Shown: positions 23,256-34,966 of the stretch, in pieces
Layout: the number at the start of each line of letters is the position of its first letter
Position numbering within the stretch: the first letter of the stretch is position 1
Origin: Linnemannia elongata
Taxonomy: Eukaryota > Mortierellomycota > Mortierellomycetes > Mortierellales > Mortierellaceae
DNA: 64,000 nt
Direction of reading: 5' to 3'
NCBI GenBank assembly: GCA_036320915.1
Contig: JAXBDG010000009.1
Coordinates: forward strand, 1,612,001-1,676,000
Notes under the pieces: generated by a model
Told to the model about the DNA's origin: nothing
The model's input: the letters and a program-made list of their open reading frames with translations, nothing else
The model's database searches: none
Translations under genes and position numbers: made by a program

Positions 23256-23506
23256 GGTGCGTGTGTGTATGTGTGTGTTTGTATGAAAGGTCAGCTAGAA
23301 AAAAAAAAAAAAAAAAAAAAAAAATGAAAGGCAGGTTGCAAACAAGACCGAAAAAAAAAAACTTGTCACCTTGTATTCATGTTAAGGGGTTCGAGCAAAC
23401 AACATAAATAAAAGGGAGGGCCAACTACCATATGAGTCGCACACAAACACGAACAGCAAAAAAAGTTACCCTTTCTCTTCTTAACACAACCAACCCATCA
23501 CTCACC
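23256..23506. promoter_or_regulatory. Divergent promoter of NOPCHAP1-like gene and SerRS
   Basis: 251 nt between divergent starts, with a TG-rich patch (23258-23282), an A(26) run (23299-23324), a second A run, and a TATA-like ATAAATAAAA near 23404. The poly(dA:dT) tracts are typical nucleosome-excluding elements in promoters of ribosome-related fungal genes; that role is inferred. Confidence 0.5.
23299..23324. repeat. Homopolymer A(26) in a divergent promoter
   Basis: Poly(dA:dT) tract between the NOPCHAP1-like gene and SerRS. It may help keep the shared promoter nucleosome-free (inference). Confidence 0.9.
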
Positions 23507-25482
23507 ATGCTGGATATCAACCTTTTCTTGGAGGAGCGCGGAGGCGAGCCAGAGCTCATTCGCGAGTCCCAGCGCCGCAGACACGAGTCCGTCGAGATCG
23601 TCGATGAGATCATCGCCCTCTACGAGGACTGGAAGACTAGTACGTCTCTTTCTTCGTTTCCTTTAACTATCGTTGCATCACCACCATTCACTCAGCCACC
23701 AAAATAAGTCAGGGAAGCTAGCTTGCCAGCAGATGACCTTTCTTCAGCAGCCAGCGAAAACGGGAGCGAGGACACAAAAGCATATGAACTTGTTCGCTAT
23801 TGAAGAATTTCTTCAATGCTGGCCAATTGCTCGTGTATCGTGACTATCAAGGACAATGTATATATGAGAATCACCATTGAAGGCTTCATCATCGTTCATA
23901 TCTAACCAATGTTTTTGCTCCATGCGTCACTCAATAGCTCGTTTCGGCCTTGACCAGTTGAACAAGAAGTCCAACGCCATCCAGAAGGAGATTGGCATGA
24001 AGATGAAGGTACTACCAACGACAGGAACTCGTGGCAAATCAGAAACAAAACGGAACCAATTCGCTCAGGAACAGTAGAGGAATGCTAATGCCAATTTGTC
24101 ACAACCTTTTGTTTTTGAATAATTGAATAATAGAAAAAGGAGGATGCCTCGGAGCTCATCCAGGCCCGTGCCGACTGCAAGAAGGAGCAGGATGCTTTGG
24201 AGCTTGATGTCAAGGCCAAGGAGGCTTTGTGGAACGCCAAGTTGGGCACAGTCGGAAACTTGGTTCACGACTCTGTCCCAATCTCAGACAACGAGGTAGA
24301 GATATTTCGACTACAGCATTACATGAATCTTCCAGATTGTCACATTGGTGGGAGCAAGAGGATCTGGTCAAGTCATTAACAGTCGAACGTCGTTATTTAC
24401 ACTAGGATAACAACGTTGTCGAGAGGACTTACTTCCACAACGGTAAGGAGCCCGAGCACACCCCCAAGGTTTACTCCCACGACGAGCTCCTCTACCGTCT
24501 TGGCGGTTACGATCCCGAGCGTGGTAACAAGGTCGCCTCCCACCGTGGTTACTTCTTGGTCAACGCCGGTGTTGAGCTCAACATGGCCTTGGTCAACTAT
24601 GGACTTTCGTTCTTGGGCAAGCGCAACTACACCAAGCTCCAGACCCCTTACTTCATGAAGAAGGAGGCTATGGCCCAGACTGCTCAGCTCTCGCAGTTCG
24701 ACGAGGAGTTGTACAAGGTCAACGGCGAGAACGAGGACATGTACTTGATTGCCACCTCTGAGCAGCCCATCTCTGCCTTCCACGCCAACGAGTGGTTCGA
24801 GCAGCCTAAGGAGCAGCTCCCCGTTAAGTACGCCGGTTACTCGACCTGCTTCCGTAAGGAGGCCGGTGCCCACGGCCGCGATACCTGGGGTATTTTCCGT
24901 GTCCACCAGTTCGAGAAGATTGAGCAGTTCTGCTTGACTGAGCCTGAGAAGTCATGGGAGATGTTTGACCACATGATTGAGAACTCTGAGGACTTTTACA
25001 AGTCGCTCGGTCTCTCGTACCGTGTTGTCTCGATCGTCTCTGGAGCACTTAACAACGCTGCTGCCAAGAAGTACGATTTGGAGGCCTGGTTCCCCTTCCA
25101 GGGTGCCTACAAGGAGTTGGTCTCGTGCTCGAACTGCACTGACTACCAGTCGCGTAACCTCGAGATCCGTTGCGGAATTAAGAAAATGGGTGACCGTGAG
25201 AAGAAGTACGTCCATTGCTTGAACTCGACCTTGACGGCCACTACCCGCACCCTCTCGTGTATCTTGGAGAACTACCAGACCCCCGATGGTGTCCGCGTTC
25301 CCGAGGTCTTGATTCCCTACATGGATGGCAAGGACTTCTTGCCCTTCGTCCGTGAGCTTAAGCAGCCCAAGGTAAGAATTTGAATTTGTCTGATGACTTT
25401 TAGTTCCTGGATTCCAACTTGTGTCGTGTGTCTTGTTCCTGAACAACGACTCTTTTTATATTCTTTCGTTCAATAGAAATAG
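23507..25482 (+). CDS. SES1: Seryl-tRNA synthetase, cytosolic type
   Basis: Five exons: 23507-23639, 23938-24008, 24134-24295, 24406-25371 and 25477-25482, giving 445 aa. The start [21 protein letters not shown] is the normal SerRS N-terminus, followed by the antiparallel coiled-coil arm (about residues 30-110). The class II core shows [15 protein letters not shown], motif 2 ([24 protein letters not shown]) and motif 3-type residues near [25 protein letters not shown]. It charges tRNA-Ser (and the tRNA used for selenocysteine where present). The last exon is only one Lys codon plus stop. An in-frame upstream ATG at 23432 would add 25 basic and hydroxylated residues; see findings. Confidence 0.96.
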
Positions 25483-25953
25483 AGCATGCGTAGCAAAGAA
25501 GGCTGACGTGTGAGGTGGACCGTGCAACTCTTTGGCTGTATCACTTGAGGAGAGCCATGGTCCAGCAAGAAAGATAGTCAATCCCCCACCTTGTTGATCA
25601 CATTAAAATACAATAAGAATAACCAACAACAGGCATAGTGCACATCTCCAAGGATAGTTGTCTCCGATTACCAGGAGGGGCGATGCGGGTAGAATGGTAG
25701 TGGTAGTGTGGTCAATAAGCCGCAATGCAGGTTGGGGCTGAGGCGTGGCGAGGGCAACGGAGCGCTCTCAAAAGCCGAGGGTTTTGCCACTTCTCTTTTC
25801 ATCTTTTCCCATCTTTTCTCTGCTCTTTCACCTTTCTCACCCTTTCCCCACTTCTTCCTTCTCCTTTCTCCTTCCTCCTTTCTTCTCTCGTTTTGCTCTT
25901 TTTCCCACCTTCGCCATCGCTACCCTCATTCAAAACTTTCAACACATTCAGTC
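25483..25953. other. Intergenic SerRS to AIG1-like GTPase
   Basis: Contains the SerRS 3' UTR and, from about 25795 to 25915, a CT-rich promoter tract for the GTPase. No gene is seen. Confidence 0.55.
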
Positions 25954-27624
25954 ATGATTAACGACAGCAACAACGTCGTCCTTGCCGTGGTAATGAGCCT
26001 TTTCTCCTTTTCTTCGTTCTTAGCTTCACAGTCCGACAACTTTGGAACTGTGGACATGGTTTTAACTATTCACTCTATACTTGAACCTTTTGTTGGATGG
26101 GACATTTTTACTGTAGCTTGGAGCAGTCGGTAATGGCAAATCCTCAACCTTGAACTCAATTATCCAGGAACCACTGTTCCAGTCTGGTCGCTCCGTCACT
26201 GTAAGTGCTTGACTTTTCGGCACCGTTTGCTTTTGCTTCCTTGAGCGATGTATTTTTTCCAATCCAAAAAATCTCCTGGTCGCCGAGCCCATACATGGTC
26301 TGGGCTAGGGCAACACCCCCACCCCCTTTTGCTCTTCTAACCCAGCCAATTGTACTACTCGTTCTGAAGTCGAATTCTCTATCAAGCAAAAAAAAACATG
26401 CTTTTTCTGAACCTTTTCCTAATATGCCCCCCTCCCCCCTCTTTTTCCTTTTTATGTGTCTTTCTAATAGGCGGTTACCAAGCAAATTGGAAGTTGTGTT
26501 CGTCCATGGAGGTTGCCCGATGTCCGGAGAATGGTACACATCGTCGATACGTAAGTGTTGTGTATCTGCCTGTGCGTGTGTGTTTCGTAATAAGGCGTGA
26601 ATGTTATTTTTTGTTCGCTTTTTTTCGTTGCGCTAAAATATTCACAAAAAAATGTGGAGGATAAAGGCGAAAAAGGGATGGGTCCAGATGCCGCCGCATT
26701 TGGATTGGGAATGGACTGGACTCGGCCAAGCCGACGATTGATTGTGAGGCAGGGCAGCCCAAAAAAACAAAGAGCAACGAACGAGTGGCAAGTGTGACGA
26801 CTCGAGTCTTTTGTGGCAGGGTATTCCTCACCCAACTATCACGAGTCAACAGCAAAGAGTAGAAAAAACTCACTGCTTTTCGATATCTCTTTCTTTTCAA
26901 CCTAGGCCTGGCATGTGTGAATCGACGTACAAGGACGTGGAAAACGTCCACCTAATGGTCGAGTTTTTCAAGAGGCTATCTCACGGAGTCAGCGCCTTCA
27001 TCCTCGTCTTTAACATTCACAACACCCGTCTGGACGAGTACTCAAAGAACATGCTCCGACTCTTTGAACGTCTCTTGGGCCCTCAGTTCTGGAAACACGT
27101 CGTCATAGTCTTTACACATGTGGATGAGGACCAGAGGGATTATCTGGAGGACAACCTTGAGGCCTTGTCGGACCCCGTGGACGGTTTCGTCAGTGTCTTG
27201 AACCAATGGTTCAAGTTGCCTTACCAGCCTCCCGTTGTCTTTTTGTCCAACAGTAATACTCGCTCGAGTATGTATGCACGCGATTGCTTCTTGGAGCTGT
27301 ATGAGGCCGTTGTCTCGGTAGAGGAAGGCGCTAGGAGGGCAAAGTTCACTTGCACTTTTTTCCAGGAGATGAATAACAGGGTATGTCCTCTTTCTCTCTC
27401 CCTTCCTTTTATTTCTTGTGTCTCATTTCTTCATACATGACATGCATATATCGTTGCAATATGCAGGCACTGACACATAGAAATGGTCTTCATAACTCCT
27501 GTTCTAGATGGGTGTTGCGCAGGACAACTTTATTGTGCAAAGCATTCGCACTGCTGCCGTGTCGGTTCCTCAGATGATTCAGTCAGGCACGAAAAACGTG
27601 GTCGGCGCCTGTAGCGTCATGTAA
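25954..27624 (+). CDS. AIG1/GIMAP-like GTPase with C-terminal CaaX box
   Basis: Five exons: 25954-25989, 26117-26200, 26471-26550, 26906-27380 and 27508-27624, giving 263 aa. The G1 loop is GAVGNGKSS (residues 14-22), G3 is HIVDTPGM (about 63-70), and a G4-like element is VFTHVDED. The spacing and surrounding helices (FKRLSHGVSAFILVF, LFERLLGPQFWKHVVIVFTHVD) fit the AIG1-type G domain of the GIMAP/Toc-like TRAFAC GTPases. The protein ends GACSVM, a clean CaaX box whose final Met predicts farnesylation, so it is likely anchored to the cytosolic face of a membrane. A 355-nt third intron is long for this gene set. The physiological role is unknown; family members work in membrane and organelle homeostasis or defence. 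Confidence 0.85.
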
Positions 27625-29286
27625 ATAGAACCTCCTCCAGAACGCGTTCTATCGTAAATGGAATACTCATGGAGGGCTCGACCCAACATCGTTCATGCCA
27701 GCTTACTGGATGCCGGAGAAGGAGGCATTGGACTACGTTGTCCTAGATTCAGCTCGTAAGTTTGTTTGTTTCCCGGCGCGAGTAAGCGCAGCACCTTTCA
27801 TTAGTTCTTGGATTTACAAACGGCTTGCTCAAATAGGGTATAGATATCCATAAAGAATAAAATACGGAAGAAAACGAGTTATAACGCAGGAGGAACTCCT
27901 ACGCACTCAAAAAGAGGGTGAGGGCCTGAGTAAGAGTCTGAGGATGAAAGAGACATTTGATCTGATATGGTCAACCGCCTTGAAAGTGGGAGTAAGAGAA
28001 AGGTGAAGTGGAAAGTGGATAGTGAAGTAATGATTCATGCCATGACGATGGGCCATGAAAATAAAGAAGAGAGAGGACCAAAGTGGATCAGAACTCAAAG
28101 TGCGCAGCAGAGAAAAAAGAAAAGGATCTGATAACCTTTTTTTTTCATGGCCGCATAAACCTGAGACAGAACAACTTTGACAAAAGGATAACGGGTGTGC
28201 GCATGCATGTACAAGCTGGCAAGTAGGAGCTATTTATTTTTTTTTATTTGTCTGGTTTGTTCATTTTCAAATCCCGAGTATTGTTGTGTTCACCATTCTG
28301 CGACTCAGCTCTTGATGCCTGCTGGTTGTGTTTGGCTGCCCACGGATGATCATTGAACCCTTTCTATTGCGATGTATTTTGGCGGTTCACCTTCGAGCCG
28401 GCTTTCAAGCACCGACTGAAGTAGAAGAAACGAAAGAGGAAAATAAGGGTTGTCATGAAGACTGCGCTCTTTGCTTGGCAGGGGGTTTTTTTTATTTTAC
28501 CGTTTTGTGCGCAAATGGCAAAAGAAAATGACATTTTTTTGCCAGACATTTTGTTGGGCGTGGTTGTTTGGGTGGTGTTGTGTGTTGTCACACAAACCTA
28601 ACGATCGCGGGTTGTGAAGTGATAAGACGAAAAAAATAACGATCAATTGAGAAGATACGACTGTGCAACCACACCAAGGAAGATGTGGTGCGTGGCTGTT
28701 GTTGTTGTTGTAGATAATCGATCGAGAATGGCTGAAAGTAGGTAAGTACAGAAAACGAGGTGATTCTTATATCTACTTCGTAGGGGGTGGATGGCTGTCT
28801 GGTAATGAGTGAGAGGTGACATTCTTCGTTATGAATGATGCAGGGGTGTAGATAGATCAGCAATGGCGATGGTTACAAACAACAGCAATGAATTGAAACG
28901 AATAAAATGAGAGTACCCTGAAGGAGGAGAGGAAACAATGCATGGCTCGATTGCTCTTTTTTTTGCGCATCTTTTTTTTTTTTTTTTTTTTTTTTTTTGA
29001 GTTTTCACTTTTAGTGCACTCGTTGAATGACACCACCCACGTTCATGTGAAGAAGAGATAGAGAAGAAGGGTCGAACAGGAAGAGAGATGAAAAACGCAT
29101 AAAAAGAAAGCCAGAAATTGTCTTTTTTTTTTCCTTCTTTCTGTTCTTGTCTCGCACTTCACTTCCCCACTCTGAGCTTCCCTCTCCACCCAACCCTACT
29201 TTTCTTTTTTCTTTTGTCTTTTTCATTCTTCTCTCAACTCTTACTCAACTCACTCCAACAACTACAGCCAACGACACACAAAGGCG
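27625..29286. other. Intergenic region GTPase to mitoferrin
   Basis: 1.66 kb with no supportable gene. It holds a T(27) run at 28972-28998 and a CT-rich promoter tract of mitoferrin at about 29107-29260. Open frames here are short and low-complexity. Confidence 0.6.
28972..28998. repeat. Homopolymer T(27)
   Basis: Uninterrupted T run about 290 nt before the mitoferrin start codon, upstream of its CT-rich tract. Confidence 0.9.
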
Positions 29287-31211
29287 ATGACTACTCAGGC
29301 AATCGAAGAATTCGAATACGAGGCCTTGCCCGACAACGCTTCCCTCTCTGCCAGCCTGCTCGCCGGCGCCTTTGCCGGTATCGCAGAACACGCCATCATG
29401 TACCCCGTCGACTCCATCAAGGTATACACTTCAACGAGGATCGAACGAACAACGACGTCAAAGACTTAGGGGGTGCTGCCACAACCGCCACCATCATATC
29501 TGATCTTTCACATAATAGGAGAGTGCAGGATCGGGTTTAAACACTGGATCAACTTTGTTTTGCACAAAGAGCGCAACACTCATCGGCAGGACTGCAAGAA
29601 TACGACGATCCAACTTTTGGATAAGTAAGAGGAGACCAGTTGTTGACTGGAAGTGTTCCAAGGCTCGCGATAACAGACGACAACAGGATATCAACTTCAG
29701 CCTTGTTGCGGACGAAAAGCAGAAAAGGAACAGAGATCAACTTTCAGAATGCGCAGGAGTGTTGCTGTTCATGGGAGGAGCATACATAATAGATGACAAG
29801 GAAACAGCAAGCAGGATCACAAGGATGCAAGGCATGCGGATGGAGAAGAGTACAAGTCATGGGAAGTTTGAAGCGATCAGCGACATGGCCAACCTTTGGA
29901 TCGACAATAGGTGAAAACGTATATGTGTGTGTGTGTTCAGTTGACGGGTGGTGGGAAAGTGGTTCGCTTGCCCGCACACCTTCTCTCCCTTTCCCTCCTT
30001 CACGCACTCACCGCCCACACCGCACCCCATCAGAAAAAAGAAAAAGAAAAATACACAGAAAAATAATATTTATGCGATAAGAGCACTCTTCGCACCTCAA
30101 CTCACTCTAACCGTCATCTCATCCCCTCTCTCCGATTTTTTTTCGCTCTCTCAATGAACGCCGCAACAACCCGTTCAACAAAACCATATTAGACGAGAAT
30201 GCAGATCCTTCAGCCAACCCCCCAAGCCGTCTATAGTGGAGTCCTTAACGCCTTCTCAAAGATCTCCACCACAGAGGGAGCAAAAACCCTCTGGAGAGGT
30301 GTCAACTCGGTCATCTTGGGCGCAGGTCCTGCTCACGCTCTTTACTTTGGAACCTATGAGTATGCCAAGCATGCCTTTGGTGGAAACGAATCTGGACACC
30401 ACCCCATCGCCGCCGGTAAGGGCTTTCACTCCTTCTTCACTTCACTCCATGAAAGGTCATTGCGGGATAAAATTCGATTAAGCGGCGACAGACAGGAAAG
30501 GCGATCAAGGGCGAAACGAAAAAATGCGGTCAGGATGGTGGCACAATCATGCATGAGCAAACGTCCCCTCCCTATGTCTCACCCACATGACAACTAACCT
30601 TGGTAACAAAACTGTTTCTCATTAATACTACCTTAGCTGCCGCTGGCGCCTGTGCCACCATCGCCAGTGATGCCTTGATGAATCCTTTCGACGTGATCAA
30701 GCAAAGAATGCAGGTCCACGGATCGGTCTACACCAGCGTTATGGATTGCTTCGTCAAAGTCAACAAGGCCGAGGGCTTCCGCGCCTTCTACATCTCCTAC
30801 CCAACCACCCTCACCATGACCATCCCCTTCCAATCGATCCAATTCGCAACCTACGAGTACTTGCGCAAGGTTCTCAACCCCTCGGGAGCATACGATCCCA
30901 TGACCCACATCACTGCCGGAGGTATTGCCGGTGCCGTCGCCGCCGCCGCAACAACTCCCTTGGATGTGGCCAAGACTCTACTTCAGACCCGTGGAGAGGC
31001 TACAGACGTGAGGATAAGAAACTGTAACGGATTGGTCGATGCCTTCAAGTTGATCTACCAGCGTCAGGGCCTTGCTGGATTCGGAAAGGGACTCCAGCCT
31101 CGTGTTCTGAGTCATATGCCCTCGACTGCCATCTGCTGGGGTGTTTATGAGTATGGAAAGTGGTTTTTGAGCCGTGATAATGCTGACCAGCAGCCCATTA
31201 ACTTGCCATAA
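29287..31211 (+). CDS. MRS3: Mitoferrin, mitochondrial iron carrier (Mrs3/4)
   Basis: Three exons: 29287-29421, 30193-30415 and 30637-31211, giving 310 aa. It has the three mitochondrial-carrier repeats with their PxDxxK signatures: PVDSIKTRMQ, PFDVIKQRMQ and PLDVAKTLLQ. The first repeat reads AGAFAGIAEHAIMYPVDSIK, the pattern specific to Mrs3/4 and mitoferrin (GIxEHxxMYPxDxxKT). It imports ferrous iron across the inner membrane for haem and Fe-S synthesis. The first intron is 771 nt, the longest of the small genes here, and its 3' part contains a CT-rich promoter-like stretch. The splice site sits exactly at the first signature, after the Lys. Confidence 0.93.
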
Positions 31212-31564
31212 ACCATCTACTTCATATTTTTTGTCACTTTCTCCTTCCTCCACTCTCATTCTTTTCGATTTGTCCTTTTTTTTTTTTGAGTTTTCTTCAT
31301 CATCCAACATACACCCTTTTTCATAATCCATAAAACCATTGTAACATAATAAAAATGCAACTTCAGTGTGAATATGTTGTTTTTTCTTTTTAAGAGACTA
31401 ATGGTATGATAGTATGATATGTAAAAGGTCGAACGAGAAAGAGGCGAGACAGAAGAAGGCGATCGAGTGTGTCTTCGACCCTATTCAAAGGTGAGGAGGT
31501 ATGTGCTATGCGAGAAATTGTATTGGAATTATTGCGTGGTTTTGTTGTAGATAATGGACAAGGT
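31212..31564. other. Convergent 3' region mitoferrin/cystathionine lyase
   Basis: Contains AATAAA at 31348-31353 for mitoferrin on the plus strand. No gene is seen. Confidence 0.55.
31348..31353 (+). terminator. Poly(A) signal of mitoferrin
   Basis: AATAAA about 140 nt after the mitoferrin stop codon, in an A-rich context. Confidence 0.5.
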
Positions 31565-33731
31565 TCAGTTGGCGAGCTTGAGCGCCCCAGATGCGGTAAG
31601 GGCGTGGTAGAGATCCTCGAGGAGATCGTCGACATCCTCGATTCCTACGCAGAGACGGATCAAGTCCTCGGGCATGGCGCGTGCTGCGCGCACCTCGGCA
31701 GGGATACTGGCGTGGGACATGCGACATGGCATACTAATTTTCATAGATAATGAGAGGTGTAACAGTTGAGAATGAGTACATCTTTCACGTCGTTTCCGAT
31801 CTGTCTGTGACTTGACATTTTCAACGGGCATCTTCTTTTGTCCGTCGTGTCTCATGTTGGTAGTAGACATACCTGATCAAAGAGTTGACACAGCCAAAAC
31901 TGACACTGATACCCCACAAACGAGTGAGCTCAACCAGCTTCTCGCTCAACTCGACATTGCCAGTCTCAAAACTGAGCACGGCTCCAGGTCCACGCGACAT
32001 CTTGGCATGCAGCTCGTACTGAGGATGTGTCTTCAGTCCAGGGTAGTGCACCTTAAACTTGTGCGACTGCAAGAAATCTGCAATCTGGATCGCATTGGCC
32101 TGCTGACGATCCATGCGAACAGCCAACGTCTTGACTCCTCTCATCAACAGCCAGCAGTCGAATGGGCCAAGACCAACTCCCGTTGCGTTGATCGTAAAGT
32201 AGATTTTCTAATTAAAAGGAGGAGGAAGTGAGATGGGTAAGAATCATTGCAAGGTGTATTCCAAAGCGAAGCAATGGGCAACATGAAAACAAACTAGTTA
32301 CCTCTGCGATAGAATCGTCCTTGACAGCGACTACTCCGGCCATGAGGTCGTGGTGTCCGCTGAGATACTTTGTGCCAGAGTGATAAACGATATCAGCGCC
32401 CAATTCGAGGGGCTTCTGGAGATAAGGAGACATCATGGTGTTGTCGACGACAATAAGGGCATTCGGGCATCTTTCGTGTACGATTTCAGAGATCCGTGGA
32501 ATGTCGGCGATCTTCATCAAGGGGTTGGTGGGAGTCTCCAGGAGGACGAGACGAGTCTTTTCGGAAAGGTAGGGAATGATGGTTTCAGAGTCGGTGGTGT
32601 CGATATGGTGGGTCTTGACATTGTTGTGCGTTGCCAAGAAGCTGAGCAATCTGTTGGTGCCTGTTTTGTTTGGTATTGATCAATTGACAAGGGGCGAGTG
32701 AGTCGGTTAGCAGTGGGAACTGCATGCATTTTGATGCAGACAAATAAATCTTAGTGAGAAAAAAATAAAAAGGGCGCTAGCAAATGATATTGCTGCGATC
32801 TGTCACTAGTGCTTGATCACATCATTTGGGAGCTCGGTTGGTTGTTGGGAGATTTGTCCTCTCTTGTCTTGTACTGCCCATGAGCGATTATCTCGCAGTC
32901 AGTCGGCTGGGACACACACACACACACACACACCGACCGGGTTTATGAACCATTTTAATTGAGACCTCCGATCCAAAAAGTGTTCGCTGTTGCTTGTCGA
33001 GTCAGGTTGAAGGCGATTGTGATTGGTGTGGTTGGTGTAATTGAGGGCAGTGGGTTGAATTTGGGGCATGGCAGTTGGAGAAGTGGTGGGCTGGGAAGTG
33101 ATATGAATCGAATTGTGCATGAAAGGGGAGGTGGGGTATGGAAGAGTGCAAAGAAGTTTAGGAATTGTTCTTACCTCCGTAAAGATCATTGCCTGCAATG
33201 ACCTCCTCTCCGGCTTTGACAAGGCGTGTAATCACATCCAAGGCAGTCATCCCGCTGTTGACGGCAAAGGCCCTCTTGGCGGACATGATTTTGGCAAGAT
33301 GGTTCTCTATACGTTTACAAAGAACGAGATATGAAAAAGATAGATTTTATATGTGGGGTAAGTAGTTAGTCACACCTTCCATGACTCCGCTTGCATCGTA
33401 TCCGTATCCGTATCGGACGTTCGTTGAGCCTTCCTCTTGTCTGTGTCTCTGTCTGCCTGTTTGTCTGTGAATGAATGATTTAAAGCCCATGGAACCAACT
33501 AAGAGAGCAAGGAAGAGGTCATTTACCGACGTGGGAGCGAGTAGGGTTTCCTGAACGGGAGTAGTCGTATTCGCCCATCTGGGTTGAGGAGGACTGTTTG
33601 AAGGTTGCGGTCTGGTAGATGGGCATAGAGGCGGCGTTGTAGTTGTCCTTGGGGCCCTTGCCGTCCGAGTTGTCGACATAGACAAGTTCGGTGGCGGGTC
33701 TATATTTGATGCGTGCGATTGTATCGGTCAT
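31565..33731 (-). CDS. Cystathionine beta-lyase (Cys/Met PLP family)
   Basis: Five exons on the minus strand: 33731-33527, 33306-33175, 32660-32302, 32207-31873 and 31733-31565, giving 399 aa. Family marks run in order: YDYSRSGNPTRSHVENHLAK, AFAVNSGMTALD, ETPTNPLMKIADI, IVVDNTMMSPYLQKPLELGAD, and the PLP-lysine motif HSGTKYLSGHHDLMAGV. The end MPCRMSHASIPAEVRAARAMPEDLIR (split at 20) is the substrate-site region of this fold. The SGTKYLSGHxDxMAG form and the C-terminal SMPCxMSHASIP favour cystathionine beta-lyase, which turns cystathionine into homocysteine, pyruvate and ammonia in methionine synthesis. Cystathionine gamma-lyase is the alternative. The 218-nt first intron contains an open in-frame segment (see findings). 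Confidence 0.88.
32912..32933. repeat. (AC)11 microsatellite
   Basis: Dinucleotide repeat inside the second intron of the cystathionine lyase gene. No function is implied. Confidence 0.9.
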
Positions 33732-34966
33732 TGTGATATGTAAGTATGAAGGAAGTGTGGAGAGAAGTGTCGTTAAAAGGGAAAGAGACGATATACGGCG
33801 GTTGCAGAAGAGGGGGACAGTTGTGAGTGAAGAGGGTGGGAAGAAGAGAAGTGTGTGAAGAGAAATAAAAAGAGAGAGTGAGAATTAAAAGAAAAAAAAA
33901 GAAGTGAAGCTTATTGAAGGAAGCAAGAGTCAAGGCCAACCAAGGGAGTGTGTCCGCTATGACTCGCCTGTTGAACAAAAGTCACCAGCCATTGCGCCAT
34001 ATAAATTAACGTACATGGAGATCACTCCAAACCCACATATGATGTACGTGAGACTGCTTTTGATTCTATTTCCTAATACGGGATCATTTATTCAAGATCA
34101 ATTGCTCTACCGGGTTCAATTGACATTCTATCCATTCATCATTTTTTCGCTCAAAGTCCACTCGCTGAAGAAGTACGATAGTATCCCTTATTCATGTTGA
34201 AGAACATCCGAGCGACCTATTCCACGGCTGGGTCAAGTGCCAAGGAAGGAAGGTCGCACGGCTAGCCAAGGAAAGATAGAGACTACTTCCCTGGCAGAAG
34301 GATGACGGACAGTACAGCAATAGCATGCATGCTCCATGGCTTGACTAGGTCATGCTGCCGTAAATTGCACTGGAATGGTCATACGTCGCTTACCTACCAT
34401 ATTTGTCGGACCGCAGACAAAGGTAGGGGCCACTGTCATGGATATGTGAACGTCAAAGGAAAAAGAATGGATACATACTTACCTGGATAGCCGGCAGGAT
34501 AAATGCTACGCGCGCACTAGCGTAGTTTATACTTTGAGTAAATAGGAGTAAAGAGTATGGTGACCGATGAGGCGCGCCCGAGTCATGAGAGACAAGGGGC
34601 GTACGGTCGACAGTGGCAAACGCGAGGAAAGGGTTAATGAAACGTGTGTATTGATAGAAGGGACGCGTGGAGACAGTGATGGGAAAGTAAAGGGTGTTAA
34701 TGGCAAACGTGAGAAAGAATGCGATGGATGAAGAAATTGAGAGTAAAGTTGGATGAGAGTGTTCTGGTGTGGAGAAAAGGAAACTGTTGGAGCGTCCAGG
34801 TGCGACGGTCCTTATTTCACCAGGAAAACCTTTATTGCCAATCACGGAAAACAGTTATATCCATCCTTTAAAAATGGGTTTGGCATCCATTAAGACATAG
34901 AGATCAACTTTTTTTTCCTAACGACATCCCTTGCCACCAGGCAATACACACATATATATTCTTGCA
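33732..34966. promoter_or_regulatory. Divergent promoter region of cystathionine lyase and BRAT1-like gene
   Basis: 1.2 kb between divergent starts. Short open frames exist but none looks coding. There is no clear regulatory motif; a GGCGCGCC palindrome lies near 34572. Confidence 0.5.
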
